Of a DNA stretch of 64,000 nt, positions 1-9,234 are shown piece by piece; position 1 is the stretch's first letter; each line of letters opens with the position of its first letter. The stretch is from assembly GCF_008761635.1 (NCBI RefSeq), contig NZ_CP044344.1:186001-250000 (forward strand). Direction: 5' to 3'. Origin of the DNA: Nocardioides cynanchi. Lineage in GTDB: Bacteria; Actinomycetota; Actinomycetes; Propionibacteriales; Nocardioidaceae. The notes beneath the pieces are model-generated. The model was not told where the DNA came from. It ran no database searches and saw nothing but the letters and a program-made list of their open reading frames with translations. A program made the translations under genes and the position numbers.

Positions 1-723
1 CACGGTGCCGTGCCCGGCCTGCGCGTGACCAACACGGGTACCGGGGTCCGGGCCGTCGTCGGGAGGGCCGCGAGCGGTGAGCGCGTCGCCCATCGGGGGG
101 CCAGCGCCCCGGCCTGCCAGGACCGAACCTTCCACCTCGAGCCGGGCGCCGACCCATGGGTCACCTCGCTGCGCTACAGCATCAACTTGAGCAAGGCGCC
201 GGCGGATGCCCACCGGAAGACCCTCGTGGACCAGATCAAGGCCGCCAACGCCAACGTCCGCAAGGGCCGCAACACGTGCGGGAAACCGCACCTGGCAACC
301 CCCGGCGCCCATTACCTGGGCCGGTCCGGCGTCCGCCCGCACATCACGTCGAGCTCGTCCTTCGTCTCTTGCGGCACCTACGACAAGAAGAACGTGGTCG
401 CCTTCGGCAACCTGCCGGCCGGGCTGCTCGGCTGGACCTGCAACTGGTCCTCCGGCAGCACGCACCTGTCCGCCGCGGACATCTTGATGGACAACGGTGC
501 ATCGATGGCTACCCGGCTGCCGACGAACTGCCTCGACATCTGGGACTTCGAGGGCGTCGTGACCCACGAGATGGGTCACGTCTACGGGATGGCTCACACC
601 GGCTCCGGGTCCGGCCACGACAACCTCACGATGCAACACGAGCTGACGCCGTGCTCGACGTACGCGCGCACGCTCGGCCTCGGTGACTGGCTCGGCATGA
701 AGAAGATGTACGGCGTCCGCTGA
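1..723 (+). CDS. Secreted zinc metalloprotease, matrixin/reprolysin-like (5' end outside window)
   Basis: Reading is open from base 1, so the gene starts upstream; by alignment with the next gene about 90 N-terminal residues, including the signal peptide, are missing. The zinc site HEMGHVYGMAH (bases 565-597) is the extended HExxHxxGxxH of metzincins, and LTMQH about 12 residues later is a plausible Met-turn. Six cysteines match those of the downstream paralogue (ACQDR, NTCGKP, SCGTY, WTCNW, TNC, TPCSTY), which suggests a disulfide-stabilised extracellular domain. The C terminus GLGDWLGMKKMYGVR is nearly identical to the paralogue. Substrate is unknown. Family assignment rests on the zinc motif only. 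Confidence 0.75.
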   Translation, partial: HGAVPGLRVTNTGTGVRAVVGRAASGERVAHRGASAPACQDRTFHLEPGADPWVTSLRYSINLSKAPADAHRKTLVDQIKAANANVRKGRNTCGKPHLATPGAHYLGRSGVRPHITSSSSFVSCGTYDKKNVVAFGNLPAGLLGWTCNWSSGSTHLSAADILMDNGASMATRLPTNCLDIWDFEGVVTHEMGHVYGMAHTGSGSGHDNLTMQHELTPCSTYARTLGLGDWLGMKKMYGVR

Positions 724-781
724 CCCGCGGCACTCCAGCCCGTTCACGTTTGGTCGGGTGAGGGTGGGGGAGGATCGACTC

Positions 782-1753
782 ATGACGATCCTTCGCCGCA
801 CGTTCGCCCTCGTGGCCTGTCTCAGCACGGGCACCGTGCTGGCCGCCTCCCTCCAGACCGCCTCCTCCGCCCGCACCGTCGACGAACGCTGCATCGGCCG
901 GGGTCCGATCCCGGCCGCGGCACTCGCCCACGGCTCGGGAGCCCTCGGCTGCTCGCTGGTCGGCCGCGTGGTCACCGCGGGCCGGGTCTCGGTTGTGGTG
1001 CCACCTGCGGGGGTCACCGTGGCCGGTGACGGCATCGGGCGGCACGGCGAGGTCACCGGCCTCCGGGTCGCCAACATCGGCAGCGACGTGCGGGCCGTGC
1101 TCGGCTCCGCCACCGGCAGCCAGGGAGCGGGTGCGGCGTCCGACCCGCCGGCCTGCCACGACCGCACCTTCCACCTCGAGGGGCACCGCTGGGCCACCTC
1201 GCTGCGCTACCGCGTCGCCCTCTCGAACGCGCCCCGGCGCTTCCACCACCGCATCCTGACCCGTCAGATCAAGGCCGCCGACGTCAACATGCGGTCCGGC
1301 CGCAACACGTGCGGCAAGCCGCACCTGCGCACCCCGGTGGGCCACTACCTCGGCCACACCTCCGCCCGGCCCAACATCAAGCCGGGCACCAGCGGCATCA
1401 AGTGCGGCGCCTACAACACCCACAACGTCGTCGGCTTCGGCCGCCTCCCGGGCGGGCTGCTGGGCTGGACCTGCTACTGGTACCTCAACCGCACCGGCCA
1501 CATGGGCGCCGCCGACATCATGTTGGACACCGGCAAGGCCCTGACCACCAAGCTCCCGAGCCCGTGCACCAACCAGTGGGACTTCGAGGGGATCGTGACC
1601 CACGAGTTCGGGCACGCCTACGGCATGGGCCACACCGGCTCGGGGCACAGCCACCTCACCATGCAGCACGCCGCCACACCGTGCTCGACCTACGCCCGCA
1701 CCCTGGGGATCGGCGACTGGCTCGGCATGAAGAAGATGTACGGCGCGAAGTGA
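782..1753 (+). CDS. Secreted zinc metalloprotease, paralogue of the preceding gene
   Basis: 323 residues. ATG 782 is chosen because GGGGGAGG lies just upstream and the first ~30 residues (MTILRRTFALVACLSTGTVL...) form a typical Sec signal peptide; an upstream GTG at 758 would add eight charged residues in front. The zinc motif HEFGHAYGMGH is at about residues 274-284, followed by LTMQH as the likely Met-turn. It is strongly similar to the preceding gene over the whole overlap, so the pair is a tandem duplication. The N-terminal ~120 residues look like a small extracellular module or propeptide. Function is inferred as extracellular proteolysis. Confidence 0.78.
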   Translation: MTILRRTFALVACLSTGTVLAASLQTASSARTVDERCIGRGPIPAAALAHGSGALGCSLVGRVVTAGRVSVVVPPAGVTVAGDGIGRHGEVTGLRVANIGSDVRAVLGSATGSQGAGAASDPPACHDRTFHLEGHRWATSLRYRVALSNAPRRFHHRILTRQIKAADVNMRSGRNTCGKPHLRTPVGHYLGHTSARPNIKPGTSGIKCGAYNTHNVVGFGRLPGGLLGWTCYWYLNRTGHMGAADIMLDTGKALTTKLPSPCTNQWDFEGIVTHEFGHAYGMGHTGSGHSHLTMQHAATPCSTYARTLGIGDWLGMKKMYGAK

Positions 1754-1788
1754 CCGGCCGGCTGTCCGAGTGCACCTAGGCTGCCTGC

Positions 1789-2472
1789 GTGCGTGAGCCG
1801 CTGCCGCGAAGCCCCGACGAGATCGCCGAGGACGAGTACTGGACCCACCTCTACGGGCCCTGGGAGGCCCTCGACCTCGACGGTGCGATCGGGTTCTTCG
1901 AGGGCTTCGACCGGCAGTGGTGGCTGGTCGGCGGCTGGGCGATCGAGGCGTTCACCGCCGCTCCTCGCGAGCACGAGGACATCGACGTCTCGGTGCTGGC
2001 ATGCGACGTCCCGGCGCTCCGGGAGTTCGTCGGCGACCGCTGGCACCTGTGGTCGCTCGTCGAGGGTCGGATCGCTCCGCTGACCCGGGTGCGTCCCGAC
2101 CTTCCGGCTCCTGACGCCCAGATCTGGGTACGCCGTCACGCCCGCGCGCCGTGGGTGATGGACCTGCCGGTCACCCCCGACGCCGACGGTCTCTGGCAGA
2201 ACAAGAAGGACCACGACCACGTCGCCCCGCTCGACGAGGTCACCTGGCTGACCAACGAGGGCGTGCGGGTGCTCAACCCCGAGATCGTGCTGATGTTCAA
2301 GGCCCGGCTGGACCGGCTCAAGGACCGCCGCGACCTGGCGCGGACCCTGCCCCTGCTCGGCGGTGAGCAGCGCAGGTGGCTGCACGACGTCGTACGCCGG
2401 CTGTTCCCCGAGCACCCCTGGCTACCGGAGCTCGCCGAGCTGCCACCCGACCCTGCGCAGTCGCCGGGTTAG
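1789..2472 (+). CDS. Nucleotidyltransferase-fold protein, aminoglycoside adenylyltransferase-like
   Basis: 227 residues from GTG 1789. The core [12 protein letters not shown] ... HEDIDVSV resembles the G[G/S]x(n)DxD motif of the nucleotidyltransferase superfamily as seen in 2''-adenylyltransferase-like proteins. The C-terminal half contains [15 protein letters not shown], typical of these proteins. A -10-like TAGGCT lies at 1777-1782, six bases before the start, so a leaderless transcript is possible. Neighbours give no substrate clue and antibiotic resistance should not be assumed; many chromosomal members are uncharacterised. Confidence 0.6.
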   Translation: MREPLPRSPDEIAEDEYWTHLYGPWEALDLDGAIGFFEGFDRQWWLVGGWAIEAFTAAPREHEDIDVSVLACDVPALREFVGDRWHLWSLVEGRIAPLTRVRPDLPAPDAQIWVRRHARAPWVMDLPVTPDADGLWQNKKDHDHVAPLDEVTWLTNEGVRVLNPEIVLMFKARLDRLKDRRDLARTLPLLGGEQRRWLHDVVRRLFPEHPWLPELAELPPDPAQSPG

Positions 2473-2507
2473 CACCGTCACACCCGGAGCCGTACGCTGG
2501 GTGGGAC

Positions 2508-3707
2508 ATGCACGACGCGCCCGAGACCCTGCCGACCCAGCAGACCGTCTACCTCGACCACGCCGCGACCACGCCGATGCTCCCGGCCGCGCTCGAGGTG
2601 ATGACGACGCATCTGCGCGACGTCGGCAACCCCTCGTCGCTGCACGCCAGTGGTCGCGCGGCTCGGCGGATCGTGGAGGAGTCGCGGGAGACGATCGCGC
2701 AGGCGCTGAACTGCCGCCCGGGCGAGGTGGTCTTCACCTCCGGTGGCACCGAGGCCGACAACCTCGCGCTCAAGGGCCTCTACTGGTCGCGGCACGACGC
2801 CGATCCGGCCCGGGTCCGGATCCTCTCGTCGTCGGTGGAGCACCACGCGGTGCTCGACGCCCTGCACTGGTTGGCGACCGAGGAGCAGGCGGTCGTCGAG
2901 CTGGTCCCGGTGGACGCCCACGGCGTGCTCGACCTCGACGCGCTCCGGGCCGGCGTCGCCAGCGACCCCGGCAGCGTGGCCCTGATCTCGGTGATGTGGG
3001 CCAACAACGAGGTCGGCACCATCCAGCCGATCGAGAAGATCGTGGCGATCGCCGCCGAGCACTCGATCCCGGTGCACACCGACGCGGTCCAGGCCGTCGG
3101 AGCGATCCCGGTCGACTTCGCCGCCAGTGGCGTGGATGCGCTGACCCTGACCGGGCACAAGCTCGGTGGTCCTTACGGCGTCGGGGCGCTGCTCGTGCGA
3201 CGCGAGCTGTCGCTGACCCCGCTGCTGCACGGTGGCGGCCAGGAGCGCGACATCCGCAGCGGAACCCTCGACATGCCCGCGATCGCCGGCTTCGCCGCCG
3301 CGGTCGAGCACGCGGTCAAGGCACAGCCCGAGTACGCCGAGCGGGTCTCCGCCCTGCGCGACGACCTCGTGCGCCGGGTCGTCGAGGTGGTCCCCGACGC
3401 GCATGTGCACGGCGACCTGGTGCAGCGTCTGCCGGGCAACGCCCACCTCGGCTTCCCCGACTGCGAGGGCGACTCGCTGCTGATGCTGCTCGACGCCCGC
3501 GGCATCGAGTGCTCCACCGGCTCGGCGTGCTCCGCGGGCGTGCCGCAGGCGTCCCACGTGCTGCTGGCGATGGGCCTCGACGACGAGGGTGCCCGGCACT
3601 CGCTGCGGTTCACCCTCGGTCGCACGTCGACGCCGGCCGATGTCGACGCGCTGGTCGAGGCGATCGGTGCCTGTGTCGAGCGCGCGCGGGGAGCCCGCGA
3701 CCGATGA
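2508..3707 (+). CDS. iscS: Cysteine desulfurase (class V PLP aminotransferase family)
   Basis: 399 residues. Converts cysteine to alanine and hands the persulfide sulfur on, here most likely to the tRNA thiolase encoded next. YLDHAATTP at the N terminus is a family hallmark; the PLP lysine is in [10 protein letters not shown] (about K218), and the active-site cysteine is in STGSACSAG (about C341). ATG 2508 is chosen because family homology begins directly after it; upstream in-frame sequence belongs to the previous gene's shadow. The stop overlaps the mnmA start (ATGA at 3704-3707), implying translational coupling. Adjacent iscS-mnmA is also the arrangement in mycobacteria. Confidence 0.93.
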   Translation: MHDAPETLPTQQTVYLDHAATTPMLPAALEVMTTHLRDVGNPSSLHASGRAARRIVEESRETIAQALNCRPGEVVFTSGGTEADNLALKGLYWSRHDADPARVRILSSSVEHHAVLDALHWLATEEQAVVELVPVDAHGVLDLDALRAGVASDPGSVALISVMWANNEVGTIQPIEKIVAIAAEHSIPVHTDAVQAVGAIPVDFAASGVDALTLTGHKLGGPYGVGALLVRRELSLTPLLHGGGQERDIRSGTLDMPAIAGFAAAVEHAVKAQPEYAERVSALRDDLVRRVVEVVPDAHVHGDLVQRLPGNAHLGFPDCEGDSLLMLLDARGIECSTGSACSAGVPQASHVLLAMGLDDEGARHSLRFTLGRTSTPADVDALVEAIGACVERARGARDR

Positions 3708-4813
3708 AGGTCATCGCCGCGATGTCGGGCGGCGTCGACTCGGCGGTCGCTGCCGCGCGTGCGGTCGAGGCCGGCCACGACGTCACGGGCATCCACCTGG
3801 CCCTCTCGCGCAACCCGGCGTCGTACCGCTCGGGGGCGCGCGGCTGCTGCACCCTCGAGGACGCCAACGACGCGCGCCGGGCGGCCGACGTGATCGGGAT
3901 CCCGTTCTACGTCTGGGACCTGTCCGAGCGGTTCCACGAGGACGTCGTCGTGGACTTCATGGACGAGTACGCCGCCGGCCGCACCCCCAACCCGTGCCTG
4001 CGGTGCAACGAGAAGATCAAGTTCGCCGCCGTGCTCGACCGGGCGCTGGGGCTCGGCTTCGAGGCCGTGGCCACCGGCCACTACGCGCAGCTGCGCACCG
4101 CAGCCGACCGCACGGTCGAGCTGCACCGGGCGGTCGACCACGACAAGGACCAGTCCTACGTGCTCGGGGTGCTCACCCAGGACCAGCTGCGGCACTCGCT
4201 GTTCCCCCTCGGCGACACCACCAAGACCGAGATCCGCGCCGAGGCGGCCGAGCGCGGGCTGCTGGTCGCGGAGAAGCCGGACTCGCACGACATCTGCTTC
4301 GTCTCCGACGGCGACAATGCCGGCTGGCTGCGGGAGAAGCTGGGGGAGCGGGCGCCCAACCACGGCGGAGCGATCGTCGACGCCTCGTCGGGGCAGGAGC
4401 TCGGGCGGCACGACGGCACCTACGGGTTCACCATCGGGCAGCGGCGCGGGCTCCGACTCGGCACTCCGGCGGCCGACGGGAAGCCGCGCTTCGTGCTCGA
4501 CATCGAGCCGGTCTCGGGCACGGTCACCGTCGGCCCTCGCGACGCGCTGACCGTCGACCGGATCGACGCCGACCGGCCTCGCTGGTGCGGCGCGGTCCCC
4601 ACGTCGTACCCCGTCTCGGTGGGGGTGCAGCTGCGCGCTCACGGAGCAGAGCACCGCGCGCGGCTCACCGTGTCCGGAGACCGGGTCGCTGTCGAGCTGC
4701 TGGAGCCGGCGCAGGGGGTCGCGCCGGGACAGGCCGCGGTGATCTATGACGGAACCCGGGTGCTGGGCTCGGCCACGATCGTGGCCACCAGCCGCATCGG
4801 CGCCGACGCGTGA
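3704..4813 (+). CDS. mnmA: tRNA-specific 2-thiouridylase MnmA
   Basis: 369 residues. Thiolates U34 of Lys, Glu and Gln tRNAs using ATP and persulfide sulfur. The PP-loop SGGVDSA is at residues 8-14. The catalytic cysteine pair is visible in PNPCLRCN (C98) and DICFVS (C198). GHYAQL and the KDQSYVL motif that recognises tRNA are present, and the C-terminal beta-barrel ends near the stop. The start overlaps the iscS stop by ATGA, and the stop overlaps the next gene by GTGA, so the three genes form one translationally coupled unit. Length is normal for the family. Confidence 0.95.
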   Translation: MKVIAAMSGGVDSAVAAARAVEAGHDVTGIHLALSRNPASYRSGARGCCTLEDANDARRAADVIGIPFYVWDLSERFHEDVVVDFMDEYAAGRTPNPCLRCNEKIKFAAVLDRALGLGFEAVATGHYAQLRTAADRTVELHRAVDHDKDQSYVLGVLTQDQLRHSLFPLGDTTKTEIRAEAAERGLLVAEKPDSHDICFVSDGDNAGWLREKLGERAPNHGGAIVDASSGQELGRHDGTYGFTIGQRRGLRLGTPAADGKPRFVLDIEPVSGTVTVGPRDALTVDRIDADRPRWCGAVPTSYPVSVGVQLRAHGAEHRARLTVSGDRVAVELLEPAQGVAPGQAAVIYDGTRVLGSATIVATSRIGADA

Positions 4814-5793
4814 CGGCCGCGACCGGGGTCGGTTCCTGGCCGGGCGACGACGCGCGCGACTACGGCGAAGCGGTGCGGGTCGTGCTCGGCGAGGTACCGG
4901 AGCTGCCGCACCTGCCCGAGCTGCCCGCCCGCGGTCCGGGCGCGACGATGGTCGGTCGCGCGCTGGCCATGATCGGTGACCTCTCCTTCGACCTCCAGCC
5001 CGCCGGATGGCGGCTTACCGACCGCCCGGGCATCGACCACCGGCGCGCGCGGTCGCTGCTGCTCCAGGACCTCGACGCGCTGGAGGAGCGGGCCCAGCAC
5101 CTCGAGGGCGTGTTCAAGATCCAGGTGGCCGGACCGTGGACGTTGGCCGCAGCGGTGGAGCGCCCGCGCGGCGACAAGATCCTGGCCGACCACGGTGCCC
5201 GGCGCGAGCTGGCCCAGGCGCTGGCCGAGGGCGTGGCCGACCATCTGCACGACGTGCGCGGCCGGGTCGGAGCCGCCCGGATCGTGGTGCAGGTCGACGA
5301 GCCGTCGCTGCCCTCGGTCCTGGCCGGAGCAGTACCGACGGCCTCGGGCTTCGGACGGCACCGGGTCGTGCATCCGCCCGAGGCGTCCGACGCCCTGGAA
5401 TGGGTGCTGGGCGCCGCCGGGGTCGAGCCTTGGGTGCACTCCTGCGCCCTGAGCGTGCCGTGGCAGCTGGTCCGCGGCGCCGGAGCGCGCGGGCTGAGCG
5501 CCGACCTGGCGATGCTCGACGCGGATGACATCGACGTCTTCGCCGAGGCGCTCGACGCGGGCGAGACGGTGGTCCTGGGCGTCGTACCCTCGACAGAGCC
5601 GGCCCACCCGCCGACCGCGACCGGGCTCACCGAGCAGGTGCTGCGCTGGCTCGACATGACCGGGTTGGACCCGGAGGCGGTCTCGGAGCGCCTCGTGCTC
5701 ACGCCCGCCTGCGGGCTGGCCGGTGCGTCGCCGGCATGGGCGCGGCGGGCGCTGGCACTGTGTCACGAGGCGGCGACCAACCTCTCGGGCTGA
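4810..5793 (+). CDS. Cobalamin-independent methionine synthase-like protein (MetE C-terminal domain family)
   Basis: 327 residues, GTG start overlapping the mnmA stop. Full MetE is about 750 residues, so this is only the C-terminal barrel type. Motifs include TGVGSWPG at the N terminus, VQVDEPSLP (the DEP segment) and the zinc-site-like VHSCA and TPACGLAG. A short MetE-like protein between mnmA and ligA is conserved in actinobacteria (Rv3015c position in M. tuberculosis, from general knowledge). Its true methyl donor and acceptor are uncertain; synthesis of methionine itself is not demonstrated for the short forms. Confidence 0.75.
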   Translation: MTAATGVGSWPGDDARDYGEAVRVVLGEVPELPHLPELPARGPGATMVGRALAMIGDLSFDLQPAGWRLTDRPGIDHRRARSLLLQDLDALEERAQHLEGVFKIQVAGPWTLAAAVERPRGDKILADHGARRELAQALAEGVADHLHDVRGRVGAARIVVQVDEPSLPSVLAGAVPTASGFGRHRVVHPPEASDALEWVLGAAGVEPWVHSCALSVPWQLVRGAGARGLSADLAMLDADDIDVFAEALDAGETVVLGVVPSTEPAHPPTATGLTEQVLRWLDMTGLDPEAVSERLVLTPACGLAGASPAWARRALALCHEAATNLSG

Positions 5794-5799
5794 TCGTGC

Positions 5800-6127
5800 A
5801 ACCCGTCCGGTCGCCGACCTCGTTCTCGGGGTGGCAGCACCCCGGACGACGACCGCGGCGAGGTGTTCGTGCAGCCGGCCACGCGCGCTCCCCCCAGACG
5901 GGTCCGCGTGCCGCTCGACCCGGGCTGCCGCCTGCGACCTGCCCCACCTGTCGTTCGCCGGCGACACCCTGCTCTTCCAGGCGAACGAGCTGCCGCTGCG
6001 CTACGACCTCGTCACCGGCAGTCTGTCCCGGCTCGGCGCCCCCGGGGCCAGCTCTGTCCTGGGCCTGGGGCGCTACGTCCTCTGGTACGACGCCGACGGC
6101 GGGCACGTGGCGGAGCTCGCTCAGTAA
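5800..6127 (+). pseudogene. Decayed remnant of a propeller-like protein
   Basis: The last ~65 codons read as an ordinary protein tail (CDLPHLSFAGDTLLF, LGLGRYVLWYDADGG) ending at a TAA at 6125-6127. Just upstream, protein-like sequence continues in a different frame (RGEVFVQPATRAPPRRVRVP around 5855-5920), and before that back in the first frame (ATRPVADLVLGVAAP). This needs at least two frameshifts, and no start or signal peptide is left. The only intact reading frame would begin inside the preceding gene. The tail resembles the last blade of TolB/WD-type repeat proteins, but this is weak. Best treated as a 3' gene fragment. Confidence 0.45.
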
Positions 6128-6137
6128 CCTGAGCCGC

Positions 6138-6779
6138 ATGGACATCGTCAGCCCTGCCATCAACGACTACCTGCTCGCCCACTCCGAGCCCGCCGACGAC
6201 GTGCTGCGCGACCTCGCCGAGGAGACGCACCGCGAGCTGGCCGGACAGTCCGGGATGCAGATCTCCCACGACGAGGGCGAGCTGCTGACCATGCTGGTCC
6301 GCCTGGTCGGGGCCCGGCGGGCGGTCGAGGTCGGCACCTTCACCGGCTACTCCTCGATCTGCATCGCCCGTGGGCTGCCCGACGACGGGCACCTGCTGTG
6401 CTGCGACGTGAGCGAGGAGTTCACCTCGGTGGCCCGGCGCTACTGGGAGCGGGCCGGGCTGGCCGGGCGGATCTCGCTGGAGCTCGGACCGGCGCTGGAG
6501 ACGCTGCGTGCCCTGCCGCCGGGGCGCGACCTCGACTTCGCCTTCATCGATGCCGACAAGACCGGCTACGCGGCGTACTTCGAGGAGATCGTCACCCGAG
6601 TCCGCCCGGGGGGTCTGGTCGTGCTCGACAACATGCTCCGGGACGGCCGGGTACTCGAGCCGCGGAACGACGACGACCGGGCCATCCACGCCCTCAACGA
6701 GGCGCTGCTCGCCGACGACCGCGTGGACGTCGTCCTCCTCCCGGTCCGCGACGGCGTCAGCCTGGCCCGGGTGCGCTGA
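6138..6779 (+). CDS. SAM-dependent O-methyltransferase, CCoAOMT-like
   Basis: 213 residues. The family pattern is clear: MQISHDEGELL, then the SAM-binding VEVGTFTGYSSICIA, the acidic DVSEE, the metal site region FIDADKTGY and VVLDNMLRDG. These class I cation-dependent enzymes methylate catechol-type hydroxyls; the substrate here is unknown. ATG 6138 gives the normal family start (IVSPAINDYLLAHSEP). TAACCT at 6125-6130 lies seven bases before the ATG, so the transcript may be leaderless. A strong hairpin follows the stop. Confidence 0.88.
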   Translation: MDIVSPAINDYLLAHSEPADDVLRDLAEETHRELAGQSGMQISHDEGELLTMLVRLVGARRAVEVGTFTGYSSICIARGLPDDGHLLCCDVSEEFTSVARRYWERAGLAGRISLELGPALETLRALPPGRDLDFAFIDADKTGYAAYFEEIVTRVRPGGLVVLDNMLRDGRVLEPRNDDDRAIHALNEALLADDRVDVVLLPVRDGVSLARVR

Positions 6780-6795
6780 GCCGGCCCGGACGCGA

Positions 6796-6825
6796 CGATG
6801 CCCCCGGGAGCACCCGGGGGCATCG
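6796..6825. terminator. Bidirectional stem-loop between convergent genes
   Basis: Perfect 13-bp stem (6796-6808 with 6813-6825) around the loop AGCA, very GC-rich, placed exactly between the stop codons of the O-methyltransferase (+) and the MFS transporter (-). There is no T-run, as is common for actinobacterial terminators. Confidence 0.75.
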
Positions 6826-6842
6826 CGTCGTACGACGTGCGG

Positions 6843-8516
6843 TCAGCCGACGTGGACACCCTCCGGGGCGTCCGTGGCCAGCTCCTCGTGCTTGACGTCG
6901 AGGAAGATCCACACCACGGCAGACCCGGCCAGCATCATGAAGACGCCGACGAGGAACGCGTGGGTGGCCCCGGTCGGGAACCCGCCGATGTAGGCGAGCA
7001 GCCCGGCCAGCTGCTGCGGCGTGCTCACGTCCAGCTTGGACATCAACCCCTGGGTGATCTGCGGGTTGAGCGACGACAGACCCTGGCCGATGGTCGGTGC
7101 GATCGAGCTGATGTGAGCGTTGGTGAAGTGGCTGCCCACGGTCGACAGCGTCGCCAGACCGAGCGCGCCGCCGACCTGCTGCATGGTGTTCAGCACGCCC
7201 GAGCCGACGCCGGAGTCCTCGGCACGCACGTGGTGCACCGCGGTCAGGGTCAGCGGCACGAACACCGCGCCCATGCCCAGCGCCATCAGGCACACGAAGG
7301 GCAGGATCTGCGTCCAGTAGTTGACGCCCGCGCCGATCGTGGTACCGGTGCTGACCGCGTGGAGCACGTCGGCGCCACTGTCCGGGACGGTGAGGCGGGA
7401 GAACCCGTACAACGCCACCGAGGCCATCAGGGTGCCGACGCCGGCGAGGTAGCGCGGGTCGATCCGGTTGGCCAGGCTGGACACGATCCCGGCGCTGATG
7501 ATGATGCAGATGCTGAACGGCAGGAACGCGAACCCGGCCTTGAGCGGGCTGTAGCCCATGACGTTCTGGATGAACAGGCTCAGGAAGAAGAACATCGAGA
7601 ACATCGCGGCCGGCAGCAGCGCCATCGCCACGAAGCTCGCGGCGCGGGTGCGGTTCATGAAGATCCGGAACGGGAGCAAGGGGTGCTCGACCCGGCTCTC
7701 GACCAGGAAGAACAGCACCAGCAGGACGACCGCTGCCACGAGGCTGGCGATGGTCAGGCCGTCGCTCCACCCGTACGCCGCGTTGCCGGCCCGGGTGAGC
7801 CCGTAGACGAGCGAGAGCAGACCGGCGGTACCGGCGACCGCGCCCGGGACGTCGAGCTGACCGGGGTGCGACTCGGACTCGTTGAGGAACCTCGGCGCGA
7901 GCAGCGCCGCGATGATGCCGATCGGAACGTTGATCAGGAAGGTCAGGCGCCAGCCGTCCTGGGGGTTGAACATGTGCACGTCCAGCCCGGTCAGCCAGCC
8001 ACCGAGGATCAGCCCGACCGCGGCACCGGCGCCCGACATCGCGGCGTACACCGCGAAGGCACGGTTGCGCGCAGGGCCGGCGGGGAACGTCGTGGTGATC
8101 AGCGCCAGCGCGGCCGGTGAGGCCAGGGCGGCGCCGAGTCCCTGAAGTCCTCGCGCAGCCAGCAGCAGCGACTCGCTCTGCGCGAGCCCGCCGAGCAGCG
8201 AGGCGACGGCGAACACAGTCAGGCCGACCATGAAGACCTTGCGGCGACCGTAGAGGTCACCGAGCCTTCCGCCCAGCAGCAGCAGGCCGCCGAACGAGAG
8301 GGAGTAGCCGGTGACGATCCAGGTCAGGTTCGTCCCGGACATGTGGAGGTCCTTGCCGATGTACGGCAGGGCGATGTTGGCGATCGTGGCGTCGAGCACC
8401 ACCATCAGCTGGGCGATGCAGATCAGCACCAAGGCCCAGCCGAGGTGCTGCTTCTTGCCCTCGGTCTCGGTCGTCGCGGGCCCGGAGGCCTCGACGGCAT
8501 CGGTCAGTTCTGACAT
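6843..8516 (-). CDS. MFS drug efflux transporter, DHA2 (EmrB/QacA) family, 14 TM
   Basis: 557 residues with about 14 hydrophobic segments. Family motifs: LDATIANIALPYIGKDL in TM1, WIVTGYSLSFGGLLLLGGRLGDLYGRRKVF (motif A after TM2-3), and the DHA2-typical WRLTFLINVPIG. It exports unknown, probably lipophilic, compounds with proton exchange. The gene lies 31 bp downstream of a TetR regulator on the same strand, so the two are likely one self-regulated unit. The C terminus (DVKHEELATDAPEG) is cytoplasmic. Confidence 0.9.
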   Translation of the reverse strand: MSELTDAVEASGPATTETEGKKQHLGWALVLICIAQLMVVLDATIANIALPYIGKDLHMSGTNLTWIVTGYSLSFGGLLLLGGRLGDLYGRRKVFMVGLTVFAVASLLGGLAQSESLLLAARGLQGLGAALASPAALALITTTFPAGPARNRAFAVYAAMSGAGAAVGLILGGWLTGLDVHMFNPQDGWRLTFLINVPIGIIAALLAPRFLNESESHPGQLDVPGAVAGTAGLLSLVYGLTRAGNAAYGWSDGLTIASLVAAVVLLVLFFLVESRVEHPLLPFRIFMNRTRAASFVAMALLPAAMFSMFFFLSLFIQNVMGYSPLKAGFAFLPFSICIIISAGIVSSLANRIDPRYLAGVGTLMASVALYGFSRLTVPDSGADVLHAVSTGTTIGAGVNYWTQILPFVCLMALGMGAVFVPLTLTAVHHVRAEDSGVGSGVLNTMQQVGGALGLATLSTVGSHFTNAHISSIAPTIGQGLSSLNPQITQGLMSKLDVSTPQQLAGLLAYIGGFPTGATHAFLVGVFMMLAGSAVVWIFLDVKHEELATDAPEGVHVG

Positions 8517-8547
8517 GAGCTTCTTCCTTGTGGTGTGGTGGTGGTGT

Positions 8548-9141
8548 TCACGCCTGCGTCGGTCGGACGGCCGGCAGGATGATCTGGTCGATGACCCTCT
8601 CGATCAGGGAGGGCCCGGGCTGCTCGCCCATGACGAAGAGTCGGTGGAGGACGATCCCGGCCAGGGCCGGGGCGATCAGGTCGAGATCCAGGTCGGCCCG
8701 GATCTCGCCTCGGTCGTGGGCGCGCTGGAACACCGTGCGCGACAGTTGCGACTTGGGCAGCAGCACGCGGGTGCGGAACTCGTGGGCGAACTCCGGGTCC
8801 GTGGACAGAGCCGTCATCACGGCCCCGAAGGTGGCCATGCTGTCGTGGTCGGTGAGCCCGCCCATGCCGCAGAAGGCCTCCAGCAGGTCGCTGCGCAGGT
8901 CGCCGGTGTCGGGTACCGCGGGGGTGGTCTTCTGCGAGGCGAGCCCGTCCACGACCAGGGTGGCCTTGGAGTTCCAGCGTCGGTAGAGCGTCGCCTTGGA
9001 CGCCTTCGCGCGCTGGGCGACCGCATCCATGGTGAGCCGGTCGTAGCCGACCTCACCGAGGACCTCGAGCGCGGCGTCGAGGATCTCCTGCTCCCGGTCA
9101 CCCTCGACCCGGGGGCGGAGCGCGGCTTCTGCGGGTGTCAT
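8548..9141 (-). CDS. TetR-family transcriptional repressor
   Basis: 197 residues from ATG 9141. The N-terminal helix-turn-helix is standard (ILDAALEVLGEVGYDRLTMDAVAQRA...KATLYRRW, residues about 20-62); the C-terminal ligand domain resembles the TetR_C families with LHRLFVMGEQP. It precedes the efflux gene on the same strand and has two inverted repeats immediately upstream of its own start, the usual arrangement for autorepression relieved by an effluxed ligand. A longer in-frame extension upstream has no homology and contains the operators, so it is rejected as the start. Confidence 0.9.
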   Translation of the reverse strand: MTPAEAALRPRVEGDREQEILDAALEVLGEVGYDRLTMDAVAQRAKASKATLYRRWNSKATLVVDGLASQKTTPAVPDTGDLRSDLLEAFCGMGGLTDHDSMATFGAVMTALSTDPEFAHEFRTRVLLPKSQLSRTVFQRAHDRGEIRADLDLDLIAPALAGIVLHRLFVMGEQPGPSLIERVIDQIILPAVRPTQA

Positions 9142-9167
9142 GCGGCCTCTGTCTCCCTCGTGGATGA

Positions 9168-9184
9168 AACGAAACGGTTTCGTT
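9168..9184. promoter_or_regulatory. Putative TetR operator 1
   Basis: AACGAAAC G GTTTCGTT is a perfect 8-bp inverted repeat around one base, 27 bp upstream of the tetR start. Size and symmetry fit a TetR dimer site. A preceding GATGAAAC (9163-9170) repeats the arm of the second palindrome. Confidence 0.7.
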
Positions 9185-9212
9185 CCGTCGAGGACGGTAG
9201 CGCACCTCCGGC

Positions 9213-9234
9213 GATGAAACAACTCCGTTTCATC
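9213..9234. promoter_or_regulatory. Putative TetR operator 2
   Basis: GATGAAAC, six bases, GTTTCATC: a perfect 8-bp inverted repeat, centred about 48 bp from operator 1. The two share GAAAC/GTTTC half-sites, so a common regulator is likely. Confidence 0.6.

Noticed and set aside
1789..2472. Antibiotic resistance gene (aminoglycoside adenylyltransferase)
   Set aside because: Only the general nucleotidyltransferase pattern is visible; chromosomal context and family breadth do not support a resistance call.
2363..4813. A long form of MnmA with ~450 extra residues
   Set aside because: The extra part is the out-of-frame shadow of iscS; MnmA homology starts exactly at ATG 3704.
5736..6779. A 347-residue fusion protein ending in the O-methyltransferase
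   Set aside because: The first ~134 codons are Arg/Pro-rich out-of-frame sequence; the methyltransferase family begins at ATG 6138.
6843..8120. A long plus-strand open frame opposite the MFS transporter
   Set aside because: Translation is His/Arg/Glu/Asp-rich with no motif; the minus strand encodes a standard 14-TM exporter.
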